DNA from: Skeletonema tropicum
Lineage: Eukaryota; Bacillariophyta; Thalassiosirophyceae; Thalassiosirales; Thalassiosiraceae
Length of the DNA: 64,000 bases
Direction of reading: 5' to 3'
NCBI GenBank assembly: GCA_037178625.1
Contig: CM074129.1
Span: forward strand, 558,001-622,000
Part shown: piece after piece, positions 9,858-25,301 of the stretch
Position numbering within the stretch: position 1 is the stretch's first letter
Layout of the letters: every line of letters begins with the position of its first letter
Made by a program: the position numbers and the translations under genes
Notes under the pieces: generated by a model
What the model was told of the DNA's origin: nothing
What the model saw: only the letters and a program-made list of their open reading frames with translations
Databases searched by the model: none

Positions 9858-11976
9858 TGTATGTGCGTTTCAAAATGGCTCTGGCGGACTGTACTGTTTG
9901 AGACAGGCATCTTGATACTGCGAAAGACCATTTTTGAAGCACATGACCTCACGCACACAAAGCTCCAGGCAGCAGCTAGCAGGCAGCAGTTCAAAAAGAC
10001 AATTATACAATGGCCGATATCTTGTCTACTACACGGCCTATGACGGCGATAAGTGTCGTTTTGGAAAGCTGAGAGTGAGCTCTATCGATTAGGCGTGTAA
10101 TGAAGTCGATTGGAGGACTTTTTGTAGATCGTCTCGGTTAAAAACGGGTCAAGAAATTGATCGGCGGCTTGCAAACCGGCTATCTACAGCCCGAATTTCA
10201 CATTCGAATTCAAAATTTGACCAAAATACAATATGACCACCGTTGGAAAGCTCTTTTCACGCTGAATCGATTAGTACCGTTATTATCATTAGTATCAAAA
10301 ATAACAACATGATAATCACTGCTCGGCCTCCTGCGTCGCCCTCGCGAAAAAAGCGACATGACAATCAGACGCATCCAGATAGGTTGGCACGACGTAAGAT
10401 CCAAAAAAGCGACCACTTAATGATGCGATAACATGACAATAAACGGTGCTCAGGGAGGGGTCGCACTCGCCTAAGATAAGAACGCTTCGCTGAAGACACA
10501 CCACGCCGATCAGTGTGATCTAGACAGTTGGCACCAACTGTCGAAGATCCATCAATACACTTCACAATCACAACGATCAGCCTCATCACTCATCATGGTA
10601 CATGTACCGTCCGTCCATCTTGCTATCCTTTCATCACTGGATGAATATACTATATGACAATCAACCAATCCCCAACATCAGCCAATCCCCAACACCAATC
10701 ATCATTACTGCTGTTGTATTTATTTGTATTTATTTATTCATCATTACCCAACAGCAGCAGCAGCAGCAGCCAATCCCACCATCCTCCTCCAACCAATCCC
10801 AATCCCCAACAACAACTCGAACTCCGGCTACTACGGCACTGCTGCTGCTGCTGTTGGGGATTGGTGTTGCTGCTGCTGTTGGCCTCCTGGATGTTGGGGA
10901 TTGGTTTTTGTTGGAGGATACACAACAACAATAATATGCCGAGCGGATAGGAGTCGAGGCCCGTTGATGGACAACGCTGATCTATGCTTCGTTCTTCAGC
11001 GGTCAGCGAAGCGTTTTAATGTGCTCGTGCCAACTAATCATGGACGGCACTGATCGGCGAGGGCGAGCGGCAGCGAGGCCGAGCTGTGTTTATTATTTTG
11101 ATTGTTGCAATGACATGACGGCATATTATTGAGCGAGTGCGAGCGGCAGCGAGGACGAGCTGTCATTGGTCACTGTTGACTTATTATTATTGATATTATT
11201 ATTGATAATGATGTTGATGGTGGTGGTGGGATCTCACAACGTACCAAATGTCATTGACGGCAGTATTGAGCGAGTGCGAGCGGCAGCGAGGACGAGCTCT
11301 GTTTATTGTTCGAATCGATATCGATAGCGCTTGAAATGTCGATTCGAATGGTCATCTATTTGTTGATTTTGGTCCAAATCCGAATTTGGAATGTCGACTT
11401 GGGGCTCGGGCTCGACACTGGGAATCTATGGGTCGATTTAGTTCAGTTCATTGACAAAAGATTGATATTTGGCATTGATTATGGTACCAATCGATAGAGC
11501 ACAAGGAGAGGATTCCAAAACGCCAATCATCGCCTTCCTACGACGTCTGCATGCAAGGGAAGTTATCAAGGGAAAAGTCAATCTAGAGAGAGGATTGGAG
11601 TACATATTATTGCGTGGGAGTTTGGGGATTGCATTGTAGGTTGCAGGGCTCGATTTAGTTGAGTTGATAGACAAATCATCAATATTTGACCTCTCAGCTA
11701 CTTACAATTGATAGAGATCAACGAGAGGATTCGAAATCGCCACTCATCGCATTGATACGACCTCTGCAAGACACAATATCATTCTTTCCTAAGTATGGAA
11801 GGAATGCGTAAAGTAATAATGATGAGACGTACTAATACATATGCAATATAGATATTTAACATTCAGTTGATTGTCATGTATATGAACTTTATACCTCCCA
11901 GTCATCAACCCATCCATCACAAACGTACCATCATTCCCACTCTTGACACTCTTGACCACCTTATCCGTCGACCCTT
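8877..11976. repeat. Array unit 3 (3100 bp)
   Basis: Two extra bases against unit 1: one A in the run at 10347-10352 and one T in the run at 10905-10909. Both lie outside the gene copy. Confidence 0.95.
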
Positions 11977-12957
11977 CTTGGGCCGTCCCTTCTTCTTCTT
12001 CTTTGTTTTCTTGACAGTATCATCATTACTACCAGTACTACCGTTACCGCTACTGCTGCTATTATTATTGTCATCATCATTGACATCATGATGATGTTGT
12101 CGTAACAACTGTAACAACTCCACCCCATCCACCCCACCAGGCATGCGAATATCCGAAATGATACAATTCGGTAGCCTCCACAACATCATGCTTGTGCTTG
12201 TCGTCTCAGTAGTAGTCTCCTCTTCACCGTTCATCTTATATTTCATCCAAGGAGGAGGTGGTCTACTACTACTACTACTACTAGAATAATCATCGTCAAC
12301 TACTGCTGCTGCGCCAAACGACCACCCACAAGAATAAAGCAACACATCCAAAAAACTCAACGGGCCATCACACGCAGTAATCATCGTATATCCCATGGAG
12401 TGTAAATAATCACCAATGGCTAGACGGATGGAGGGTTCATCGTCAATTAGTACGATCCAGTGATTGGATCTCCATTGTTTTTGTGGATCGTCGTCGTCGC
12501 TCGTGTTGTTGGTGGTGGGTGCTACACTAGTACCAGATCTTATATTATTGCTGTTGTTGTTGCGATCATGGTTCATCATCATCAGTGATGATGATGTTTC
12601 GTGGAATAAATTTTCAAGTATGGAGGCCTCCTCGCTGCTGGATGGTGTGATTTCGATTGATCCCAGGTCAATGTAGCTCCCTCCATAATTATTGTTGTTG
12701 TCAGCGTCTTGTGAATCTATAGAATTGATTGCAAATGACAATGGACTGAGTTTCTTGCTGATGTGATGATTCTTCATCGTTCTTCTTGATAGATGATGAT
12801 GATGCGCAAAGCGAGCGCAGCCCCAGCGAGCTGAGCACTGCGGTTGAGTGCTGCTGATGATCGAGGAGGAAGAAGCAACATAATGCTGCAGTAGCGGTGA
12901 TGGTAGTATCATGTTGAGATGTAATGTTTCTTGAACAACTTTCGATGCCATCATCAT
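11917..12957 (-). pseudogene. Truncated response-regulator copy 3 (346 aa)
   Basis: Translation identical to truncated copy 1. Its upstream DNA is unit 4. Confidence 0.8.
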
Positions 12958-15074
12958 TGTATGTGCGTTTCAAAATGGCTCTGGCGGACTGTACTGTTTG
13001 AGACAGGCATCTTGATACTGCGAAAGACCATTTTTGAAGCACATGACCTCACGCACACAAAGCTCCAGGCAGCAGCTAGCAGGCAGCAGTTCAAAAAGAC
13101 AATTATACAATGGCCGATATCTTGTCTACTACACGGCCTATGACGGCGATAAGTGTCGTTTTGGAAAGCTGAGAGTGAGCTCTATCGATTAGGCGTGTAA
13201 TGAAGTCGATTGGAGGACTTTTTGTAGATCGTCTCGGTTAAAAACGGGTCAAGAAATTGATCGGCGGCTTGCAAACCGGCTATCTACAGCCCGAATTTCA
13301 CATTCGAATTCAAAATTTGACCAAAATACAATATGACCACCGTTGGAAAGCTCTTTTCACGCTGAATCGATTAGTACCGTTATTATCATTAGTATCAAAA
13401 ATAACAACATGATAATCACTGCTCGGCCTCCTGCGTCGCCCTCGCGAAAAAGCGACATGACAATCAGACGCATCCAGATAGGTTGGCACGACGTAAGATC
13501 CAAAAAAGCGACCACTTAATGATGCGATAACATGACAATAAACGGTGCTCAGGGAGGGGTCGCACTCGCCTAAGATAAGAACGCTTCGCTGAAGACACAC
13601 CACGCCGATCAGTGTGATCTAGACAGTTGGCACCAACTGTCGAAGATCCATCAATACACTTCACAATCACAACGATCAGCCTCATCACTCATCATGGTAC
13701 ATGTACCGTCCGTCCATCTTGCTATCCTTTCATCACTGGATGAATATACTATATGACAATCAACCAATCCCCAACATCAGCCAATCCCCAACACCAATCA
13801 TCATTACTGCTGTTGTATTTATTTGTATTTATTTATTCATCATTACCCAACAGCAGCAGCAGCAGCAGCCAATCCCACCATCCTCCTCCAACCAATCCCA
13901 ATCCCCAACAACAACTCGAACTCCGGCTACTACGGCACTGCTGCTGCTGCTGTTGGGGATTGGTGTTGCTGCTGCTGTTGGCCTCCTGGATGTTGGGGAT
14001 TGGTTTTGTTGGAGGATACACAACAACAATAATATGCCGAGCGGATAGGAGTCGAGGCCCGTTGATGGACAACGCTGATCTATGCTTCGTTCTTCAGCGG
14101 TCAGCGAAGCGTTTTAATGTGCTCGTGCCAACTAATCATGGACGGCACTGATCGGCGAGGGCGAGCGGCAGCGAGGCCGAGCTGTGTTTATTATTTTGAT
14201 TGTTGCAATGACATGACGGCATATTATTGAGCGAGTGCGAGCGGCAGCGAGGACGAGCTGTCATTGGTCACTGTTGACTTATTATTATTGATATTATTAT
14301 TGATAATGATGTTGATGGTGGTGGTGGGATCTCACAACGTACCAAATGTCATTGACGGCAGTATTGAGCGAGTGCGAGCGGCAGCGAGGACGAGCTCTGT
14401 TTATTGTTCGAATCGATATCGATAGCGCTTGAAATGTCGATTCGAATGGTCATCTATTTGTTGATTTTGGTCCAAATCCGAATTTGGAATGTCGACTTGG
14501 GGCTCGGGCTCGACACTGGGAATCTATGGGTCGATTTAGTTCAGTTCATTGACAAAAGATTGATATTTGGCATTGATTATGGTACCAATCGATAGAGCAC
14601 AAGGAGAGGATTCCAAAACGCCAATCATCGCCTTCCTACGACGTCTGCATGCAAGGGAAGTTATCAAGGGAAAAGTCAATCTAGAGAGAGGATTGGAGTA
14701 CATATTATTGCGTGGGAGTTTGGGGATTGCATTGTAGGTTGCAGGGCTCGATTTAGTTGAGTTGATAGACAAATCATCAATATTTGACCTCTCAGCTACT
14801 TACAATTGATAGAGATCAACGAGAGGATTCGAAATCGCCACTCATCGCATTGATACGACCTCTGCAAGACACAATATCATTCTTTCCTAAGTATGGAAGG
14901 AATGCGTAAAGTAATAATGATGAGACGTACTAATACATATGCAATATAGATATTTAACATTCAGTTGATTGTCATGTATATGAACTTTATACCTCCCAGT
15001 CATCAACCCATCCATCACAAACGTACCATCATTCCCACTCTTGACACTCTTGACCACCTTATCCGTCGACCCTT
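11977..15074. repeat. Array unit 4 (3098 bp)
   Basis: Same length as units 1, 2 and 6. Confidence 0.95.
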
Positions 15075-16055
15075 CTTGGGCCGTCCCTTCTTCTTCTTCT
15101 TTGTTTTCTTGACAGTATCATCATTACTACCAGTACTACCGTTACCGCTACTGCTGCTATTATTATTGTCATCATCATTGACATCATGATGATGTTGTCG
15201 TAACAACTGTAACAACTCCACCCCATCCACCCCACCAGGCATGCGAATATCCGAAATGATACAATTCGGTAGCCTCCACAACATCATGCTTGTGCTTGTC
15301 GTCTCAGTAGTAGTCTCCTCTTCACCGTTCATCTTATATTTCATCCAAGGAGGAGGTGGTCTACTACTACTACTACTACTAGAATAATCATCGTCAACTA
15401 CTGCTGCTGCGCCAAACGACCACCCACAAGAATAAAGCAACACATCCAAAAAACTCAACGGGCCATCACACGCAGTAATCATCGTATATCCCATGGAGTG
15501 TAAATAATCACCAATGGCTAGACGGATGGAGGGTTCATCGTCAATTAGTACGATCCAGTGATTGGATCTCCATTGTTTTTGTGGATCGTCGTCGTCGCTC
15601 GTGTTGTTGGTGGTGGGTGCTACACTAGTACCAGATCTTATATTATTGCTGTTGTTGTTGCGATCATGGTTCATCATCATCAGTGATGATGATGTTTCGT
15701 GGAATAAATTTTCAAGTATGGAGGCCTCCTCGCTGCTGGATGGTGTGATTTCGATTGATCCCAGGTCAATGTAGCTCCCTCCATAATTATTGTTGTTGTC
15801 AGCGTCTTGTGAATCTATAGAATTGATTGCAAATGACAATGGACTGAGTTTCTTGCTGATGTGATGATTCTTCATCGTTCTTCTTGATAGATGATGATGA
15901 TGCGCAAAGCGAGCGCAGCCCCAGCGAGCTGAGCACTGCGGTTGAGTGCTGCTGATGATCGAGGAGGAAGAAGCAACATAATGCTGCAGTAGCGGTGATG
16001 GTAGTATCATGTTGAGATGTAATGTTTCTTGAACAACTTTCGATGCCATCATCAT
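15015..16055 (-). pseudogene. Truncated response-regulator copy 4 (346 aa)
   Basis: Translation identical to truncated copy 1. Its upstream DNA is unit 5, which has the short CAG tract. Confidence 0.8.
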
Positions 16056-18166
16056 TGTATGTGCGTTTCAAAATGGCTCTGGCGGACTGTACTGTTTGAG
16101 ACAGGCATCTTGATACTGCGAAAGACCATTTTTGAAGCACATGACCTCACGCACACAAAGCTCCAGGCAGCAGCTAGCAGGCAGCAGTTCAAAAAGACAA
16201 TTATACAATGGCCGATATCTTGTCTACTACACGGCCTATGACGGCGATAAGTGTCGTTTTGGAAAGCTGAGAGTGAGCTCTATCGATTAGGCGTGTAATG
16301 AAGTCGATTGGAGGACTTTTTGTAGATCGTCTCGGTTAAAAACGGGTCAAGAAATTGATCGGCGGCTTGCAAACCGGCTATCTACAGCCCGAATTTCACA
16401 TTCGAATTCAAAATTTGACCAAAATACAATATGACCACCGTTGGAAAGCTCTTTTCACGCTGAATCGATTAGTACCGTTATTATCATTAGTATCAAAAAT
16501 AACAACATGATAATCACTGCTCGGCCTCCTGCGTCGCCCTCGCGAAAAAGCGACATGACAATCAGACGCATCCAGATAGGTTGGCACGACGTAAGATCCA
16601 AAAAAGCGACCACTTAATGATGCGATAACATGACAATAAACGGTGCTCAGGGAGGGGTCGCACTCGCCTAAGATAAGAACGCTTCGCTGAAGACACACCA
16701 CGCCGATCAGTGTGATCTAGACAGTTGGCACCAACTGTCGAAGATCCATCAATACACTTCACAATCACAACGATCAGCCTCATCACTCATCATGGTACAT
16801 GTACCGTCCGTCCATCTTGCTATCCTTTCATCACTGGATGAATATACTATATGACAATCAACCAATCCCCAACATCAGCCAATCCCCAACACCAATCATC
16901 ATTACTGCTGTTGTATTTATTTGTATTTATTTATTCATCATTACCCAACAGCAGCAGCAGCCAATCCCACCATCCTCCTCCAACCAATCCCAATCCCCAA
17001 CAACAACTCGAACTCCGGCTACTACGGCACTGCTGCTGCTGCTGTTGGGGATTGGTGTTGCTGCTGCTGTTGGCCTCCTGGATGTTGGGGATTGGTTTTG
17101 TTGGAGGATACACAACAACAATAATATGCCGAGCGGATAGGAGTCGAGGCCCGTTGATGGACAACGCTGATCTATGCTTCGTTCTTCAGCGGTCAGCGAA
17201 GCGTTTTAATGTGCTCGTGCCAACTAATCATGGACGGCACTGATCGGCGAGGGCGAGCGGCAGCGAGGCCGAGCTGTGTTTATTATTTTGATTGTTGCAA
17301 TGACATGACGGCATATTATTGAGCGAGTGCGAGCGGCAGCGAGGACGAGCTGTCATTGGTCACTGTTGACTTATTATTATTGATATTATTATTGATAATG
17401 ATGTTGATGGTGGTGGTGGGATCTCACAACGTACCAAATGTCATTGACGGCAGTATTGAGCGAGTGCGAGCGGCAGCGAGGACGAGCTCTGTTTATTGTT
17501 CGAATCGATATCGATAGCGCTTGAAATGTCGATTCGAATGGTCATCTATTTGTTGATTTTGGTCCAAATCCGAATTTGGAATGTCGACTTGGGGCTCGGG
17601 CTCGACACTGGGAATCTATGGGTCGATTTAGTTCAGTTCATTGACAAAAGATTGATATTTGGCATTGATTATGGTACCAATCGATAGAGCACAAGGAGAG
17701 GATTCCAAAACGCCAATCATCGCCTTCCTACGACGTCTGCATGCAAGGGAAGTTATCAAGGGAAAAGTCAATCTAGAGAGAGGATTGGAGTACATATTAT
17801 TGCGTGGGAGTTTGGGGATTGCATTGTAGGTTGCAGGGCTCGATTTAGTTGAGTTGATAGACAAATCATCAATATTTGACCTCTCAGCTACTTACAATTG
17901 ATAGAGATCAACGAGAGGATTCGAAATCGCCACTCATCGCATTGATACGACCTCTGCAAGACACAATATCATTCTTTCCTAAGTATGGAAGGAATGCGTA
18001 AAGTAATAATGATGAGACGTACTAATACATATGCAATATAGATATTTAACATTCAGTTGATTGTCATGTATATGAACTTTATACCTCCCAGTCATCAACC
18101 CATCCATCACAAACGTACCATCATTCCCACTCTTGACACTCTTGACCACCTTATCCGTCGACCCTT
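15075..18166. repeat. Array unit 5 (3092 bp)
   Basis: Six bases shorter: the CAG tract at 16949-16960 has four triplets instead of six. Confidence 0.95.
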
Positions 18167-19147
18167 CTTGGGCCGTCCCTTCTTCTTCTTCTTTGTTTTC
18201 TTGACAGTATCATCATTACTACCAGTACTACCGTTACCGCTACTGCTGCTATTATTATTGTCATCATCATTGACATCATGATGATGTTGTCGTAACAACT
18301 GTAACAACTCCACCCCATCCACCCCACCAGGCATGCGAATATCCGAAATGATACAATTCGGTAGCCTCCACAACATCATGCTTGTGCTTGTCGTCTCAGT
18401 AGTAGTCTCCTCTTCACCGTTCATCTTATATTTCATCCAAGGAGGAGGTGGTCTACTACTACTACTACTACTAGAATAATCATCGTCAACTACTGCTGCT
18501 GCGCCAAACGACCACCCACAAGAATAAAGCAACACATCCAAAAAACTCAACGGGCCATCACACGCAGTAATCATCGTATATCCCATGGAGTGTAAATAAT
18601 CACCAATGGCTAGACGGATGGAGGGTTCATCGTCAATTAGTACGATCCAGTGATTGGATCTCCATTGTTTTTGTGGATCGTCGTCGTCGCTCGTGTTGTT
18701 GGTGGTGGGTGCTACACTAGTACCAGATCTTATATTATTGCTGTTGTTGTTGCGATCATGGTTCATCATCATCAGTGATGATGATGTTTCGTGGAATAAA
18801 TTTTCAAGTATGGAGGCCTCCTCGCTGCTGGATGGTGTGATTTCGATTGATCCCAGGTCAATGTAGCTCCCTCCATAATTATTGTTGTTGTCAGCGTCTT
18901 GTGAATCTATAGAATTGATTGCAAATGACAATGGACTGAGTTTCTTGCTGATGTGATGATTCTTCATCGTTCTTCTTGATAGATGATGATGATGCGCAAA
19001 GCGAGCGCAGCCCCAGCGAGCTGAGCACTGCGGTTGAGTGCTGCTGATGATCGAGGAGGAAGAAGCAACATAATGCTGCAGTAGCGGTGATGGTAGTATC
19101 ATGTTGAGATGTAATGTTTCTTGAACAACTTTCGATGCCATCATCAT
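18107..19147 (-). pseudogene. Truncated response-regulator copy 5 (346 aa)
   Basis: Translation identical to truncated copy 1. Confidence 0.8.
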
Positions 19148-21264
19148 TGTATGTGCGTTTCAAAATGGCTCTGGCGGACTGTACTGTTTGAGACAGGCAT
19201 CTTGATACTGCGAAAGACCATTTTTGAAGCACATGACCTCACGCACACAAAGCTCCAGGCAGCAGCTAGCAGGCAGCAGTTCAAAAAGACAATTATACAA
19301 TGGCCGATATCTTGTCTACTACACGGCCTATGACGGCGATAAGTGTCGTTTTGGAAAGCTGAGAGTGAGCTCTATCGATTAGGCGTGTAATGAAGTCGAT
19401 TGGAGGACTTTTTGTAGATCGTCTCGGTTAAAAACGGGTCAAGAAATTGATCGGCGGCTTGCAAACCGGCTATCTACAGCCCGAATTTCACATTCGAATT
19501 CAAAATTTGACCAAAATACAATATGACCACCGTTGGAAAGCTCTTTTCACGCTGAATCGATTAGTACCGTTATTATCATTAGTATCAAAAATAACAACAT
19601 GATAATCACTGCTCGGCCTCCTGCGTCGCCCTCGCGAAAAAGCGACATGACAATCAGACGCATCCAGATAGGTTGGCACGACGTAAGATCCAAAAAAGCG
19701 ACCACTTAATGATGCGATAACATGACAATAAACGGTGCTCAGGGAGGGGTCGCACTCGCCTAAGATAAGAACGCTTCGCTGAAGACACACCACGCCGATC
19801 AGTGTGATCTAGACAGTTGGCACCAACTGTCGAAGATCCATCAATACACTTCACAATCACAACGATCAGCCTCATCACTCATCATGGTACATGTACCGTC
19901 CGTCCATCTTGCTATCCTTTCATCACTGGATGAATATACTATATGACAATCAACCAATCCCCAACATCAGCCAATCCCCAACACCAATCATCATTACTGC
20001 TGTTGTATTTATTTGTATTTATTTATTCATCATTACCCAACAGCAGCAGCAGCAGCAGCCAATCCCACCATCCTCCTCCAACCAATCCCAATCCCCAACA
20101 ACAACTCGAACTCCGGCTACTACGGCACTGCTGCTGCTGCTGTTGGGGATTGGTGTTGCTGCTGCTGTTGGCCTCCTGGATGTTGGGGATTGGTTTTGTT
20201 GGAGGATACACAACAACAATAATATGCCGAGCGGATAGGAGTCGAGGCCCGTTGATGGACAACGCTGATCTATGCTTCGTTCTTCAGCGGTCAGCGAAGC
20301 GTTTTAATGTGCTCGTGCCAACTAATCATGGACGGCACTGATCGGCGAGGGCGAGCGGCAGCGAGGCCGAGCTGTGTTTATTATTTTGATTGTTGCAATG
20401 ACATGACGGCATATTATTGAGCGAGTGCGAGCGGCAGCGAGGACGAGCTGTCATTGGTCACTGTTGACTTATTATTATTGATATTATTATTGATAATGAT
20501 GTTGATGGTGGTGGTGGGATCTCACAACGTACCAAATGTCATTGACGGCAGTATTGAGCGAGTGCGAGCGGCAGCGAGGACGAGCTCTGTTTATTGTTCG
20601 AATCGATATCGATAGCGCTTGAAATGTCGATTCGAATGGTCATCTATTTGTTGATTTTGGTCCAAATCCGAATTTGGAATGTCGACTTGGGGCTCGGGCT
20701 CGACACTGGGAATCTATGGGTCGATTTAGTTCAGTTCATTGACAAAAGATTGATATTTGGCATTGATTATGGTACCAATCGATAGAGCACAAGGAGAGGA
20801 TTCCAAAACGCCAATCATCGCCTTCCTACGACGTCTGCATGCAAGGGAAGTTATCAAGGGAAAAGTCAATCTAGAGAGAGGATTGGAGTACATATTATTG
20901 CGTGGGAGTTTGGGGATTGCATTGTAGGTTGCAGGGCTCGATTTAGTTGAGTTGATAGACAAATCATCAATATTTGACCTCTCAGCTACTTACAATTGAT
21001 AGAGATCAACGAGAGGATTCGAAATCGCCACTCATCGCATTGATACGACCTCTGCAAGACACAATATCATTCTTTCCTAAGTATGGAAGGAATGCGTAAA
21101 GTAATAATGATGAGACGTACTAATACATATGCAATATAGATATTTAACATTCAGTTGATTGTCATGTATATGAACTTTATACCTCCCAGTCATCAACCCA
21201 TCCATCACAAACGTACCATCATTCCCACTCTTGACACTCTTGACCACCTTATCCGTCGACCCTT
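18167..21264. repeat. Array unit 6 (3098 bp)
   Basis: Same length as unit 1. Confidence 0.95.
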
Positions 21265-22248
21265 CTTGGGCCGTCCCTTCTTCTTCTTCTTTGTTTTCTT
21301 GACAGTATCATCATTACTACCAGTACTACCGTTACCGCTACTGCTGCTATTATTATTGTCATCATCATTGACATCATGATGATGTTGTCGTAACAACTGT
21401 AACAACTCCACCCCATCCACCCCACCAGGCATGCGAATATCCGAAATGATACAATTCGGTAGCCTCCACAACATCATGCTTGTGCTTGTCGTCTCAGTAG
21501 TAGTCTCCTCTTCACCGTTCATCTTATATTTCATCCAAGGAGGAGGTGGTCTACTACTACTACTACTACTACTAGAATAATCATCGTCAACTACTGCTGC
21601 TGCGCCAAACGACCACCCACAAGAATAAAGCAACACATCCAAAAAACTCAACGGGCCATCACACGCAGTAATCATCGTATATCCCATGGAGTGTAAATAA
21701 TCACCAATGGCTAGACGGATGGAGGGTTCATCGTCAATTAGTACGATCCAGTGATTGGATCTCCATTGTTTTTGTGGATCGTCGTCGTCGCTCGTGTTGT
21801 TGGTGGTGGGTGCTACACTAGTACCAGATCTTATATTATTGCTGTTGTTGTTGCGATCATGGTTCATCATCATCAGTGATGATGATGTTTCGTGGAATAA
21901 ATTTTCAAGTATGGAGGCCTCCTCGCTGCTGGATGGTGTGATTTCGATTGATCCCAGGTCAATGTAGCTCCCTCCATAATTATTGTTGTTGTCAGCGTCT
22001 TGTGAATCTATAGAATTGATTGCAAATGACAATGGACTGAGTTTCTTGCTGATGTGATGATTCTTCATCGTTCTTCTTGATAGATGATGATGATGCGCAA
22101 AGCGAGCGCAGCCCCAGCGAGCTGAGCACTGCGGTTGAGTGCTGCTGATGATCGAGGAGGAAGAAGCAACATAATGCTGCAGTAGCGGTGATGGTAGTAT
22201 CATGTTGAGATGTAATGTTTCTTGAACAACTTTCGATGCCATCATCAT
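21205..22248 (-). pseudogene. Truncated response-regulator copy 6 (347 aa)
   Basis: As truncated copy 1 but with one extra Ser in the poly-Ser run (about residue 231), caused by an additional triplet in the CTA run near 21551-21575. The reading frame is kept. Confidence 0.8.
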
Positions 22249-24365
22249 TGTATGTGCGTTTCAAAATGGCTCTGGCGGACTGTACTGTTTGAGACAGGCA
22301 TCTTGATACTGCGAAAGACCATTTTTGAAGCACATGACCTCACGCACACAAAGCTCCAGGCAGCAGCTAGCAGGCAGCAGTTCAAAAAGACAATTATACA
22401 ATGGCCGATATCTTGTCTACTACACGGCCTATGACGGCGATAAGTGTCGTTTTGGAAAGCTGAGAGTGAGCTCTATCGATTAGGCGTGTAATGAAGTCGA
22501 TTGGAGGACTTTTTGTAGATCGTCTCGGTTAAAAACGGGTCAAGAAATTGATCGGCGGCTTGCAAACCGGCTATCTACAGCCCGAATTTCACATTCGAAT
22601 TCAAAATTTGACCAAAATACAATATGACCACCGTTGGAAAGCTCTTTTCACGCTGAATCGATTAGTACCGTTATTATCATTAGTATCAAAAATAACAACA
22701 TGATAATCACTGCTCGGCCTCCTGCGTCGCCCTCGCGAAAAAGCGACATGACAATCAGACGCATCCAGATAGGTTGGCACGACGTAAGATCCAAAAAAGC
22801 GACCACTTAATGATGCGATAACATGACAATAAACGGTGCTCAGGGAGGGGTCGCACTCGCCTAAGATAAGAACGCTTCGCTGAAGACACACCACGCCGAT
22901 CAGTGTGATCTAGACAGTTGGCACCAACTGTCGAAGATCCATCAATACACTTCACAATCACAACGATCAGCCTCATCACTCATCATGGTACATGTACCGT
23001 CCGTCCATCTTGCTATCCTTTCATCACTGGATGAATATACTATATGACAATCAACCAATCCCCAACATCAGCCAATCCCCAACACCAATCATCATTACTG
23101 CTGTTGTATTTATTTGTATTTATTTATTCATCATTACCCAACAGCAGCAGCAGCAGCAGCCAATCCCACCATCCTCCTCCAACCAATCCCAATCCCCAAC
23201 AACAACTCGAACTCCGGCTACTACGGCACTGCTGCTGCTGCTGTTGGGGATTGGTGTTGCTGCTGCTGTTGGCCTCCTGGATGTTGGGGATTGGTTTTGT
23301 TGGAGGATACACAACAACAATAATATGCCGAGCGGATAGGAGTCGAGGCCCGTTGATGGACAACGCTGATCTATGCTTCGTTCTTCAGCGGTCAGCGAAG
23401 CGTTTTAATGTGCTCGTGCCAACTAATCATGGACGGCACTGATCGGCGAGGGCGAGCGGCAGCGAGGCCGAGCTGTGTTTATTATTTTGATTGTTGCAAT
23501 GACATGACGGCATATTATTGAGCGAGTGCGAGCGGCAGCGAGGACGAGCTGTCATTGGTCACTGTTGACTTATTATTATTGATATTATTATTGATAATGA
23601 TGTTGATGGTGGTGGTGGGATCTCACAACGTACCAAATGTCATTGACGGCAGTATTGAGCGAGTGCGAGCGGCAGCGAGGACGAGCTCTGTTTATTGTTC
23701 GAATCGATATCGATAGCGCTTGAAATGTCGATTCGAATGGTCATCTATTTGTTGATTTTGGTCCAAATCCGAATTTGGAATGTCGACTTGGGGCTCGGGC
23801 TCGACACTGGGAATCTATGGGTCGATTTAGTTCAGTTCATTGACAAAAGATTGATATTTGGCATTGATTATGGTACCAATCGATAGAGCACAAGGAGAGG
23901 ATTCCAAAACGCCAATCATCGCCTTCCTACGACGTCTGCATGCAAGGGAAGTTATCAAGGGAAAAGTCAATCTAGAGAGAGGATTGGAGTACATATTATT
24001 GCGTGGGAGTTTGGGGATTGCATTGTAGGTTGCAGGGCTCGATTTAGTTGAGTTGATAGACAAATCATCAATATTTGACCTCTCAGCTACTTACAATTGA
24101 TAGAGATCAACGAGAGGATTCGAAATCGCCACTCATCGCATTGATACGACCTCTGCAAGACACAATATCATTCTTTCCTAAGTATGGAAGGAATGCGTAA
24201 AGTAATAATGATGAGACGTACTAATACATATGCAATATAGATATTTAACATTCAGTTGATTGTCATGTATATGAACTTTATACCTCCCAGTCATCAACCC
24301 ATCCATCACAAACGTACCATCATTCCCACTCTTGACACTCTTGACCACCTTATCCGTCGACCCTT
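21265..24365. repeat. Array unit 7 (3101 bp)
   Basis: The last complete unit. Three bases longer because of one extra triplet in the poly-Ser codon run. Confidence 0.95.
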
Positions 24366-25301
24366 CTTGGGCCGTCCCTTCTTCTTCTTCTTTGTTTTCT
24401 TGACAGTATCATCATTACTACCAGTACTACCGTTACCGCTACTGCTGCTATTATTATTGTCATCATCATTGACATCATGATGATGTTGTCGTAACAACTG
24501 TAACAACTCCACCCCATCCACCCCACCAGGCATGCGAATATCCGAAATGATACAATTCGGTAGCCTCCACAACATCATGCTTGTGCTTGTCGTCTCAGTA
24601 GTAGTCTCCTCTTCACCGTTCATCTTATATTTCATCCAAGGAGGAGGTGGTCTACTACTACTACTACTACTAGAATAATCATCGTCAACTACTGCTGCTG
24701 CGCCAAACGACCACCCACAAGAATAAAGCAACACATCCAAAAAACTCAACGGGCCATCACACGCAGTAATCATCGTATATCCCATGGAGTGTAAATAATC
24801 ACCAATGGCTAGACGGATGGAGGGTTCATCGTCAATTAGTACGATCCAGTGATTGGATCTCCATTGTTTTTGTGGATCGTCGTCGTCGCTCGTGTTGTTG
24901 GTGGTGGGTGCTACACTAGTACCAGATCTTATATTATTGCTGTTGTTGTTGCGATCATGGTTCATCATCATCAGTGATGATGATGTTTCGTGGAATAAAT
25001 TTTCAAGTATGGAGGCCTCCTCGCTGCTGGATGGTGTGATTTCGATTGATCCCAGGTCAATGTAGCTCCCTCCATAATTATTGTTGTTGTCAGCGTCTTG
25101 TGAATCTATAGAATTGATTGCAAATGACAATGGACTGAGTTTCTTGCTGATGTGATGATTCTTCATCGTTCTTCTTGATAGATGATGATGATGTGCAAAG
25201 CGAGCGCAGCCCCAGCGAGCTGAGCACTGCGGTTGAGTGCTGCTGATGATCGAGGAGGAAGAAGCAACATAATGCTGCAGTAGTGGTGATGGTAGTATCA
25301 T
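24306..25301 (-). pseudogene. Truncated response-regulator copy 7, also lacking its 5' end (331 aa)
   Basis: The first 15 codons and the whole upstream region are lost because unit 8 stops at about 25309. The frame now begins at an internal Met (MILPSP). It ends with the same junction tail, so this copy is broken at both ends and has lost the motif-bearing promoter. Confidence 0.8.
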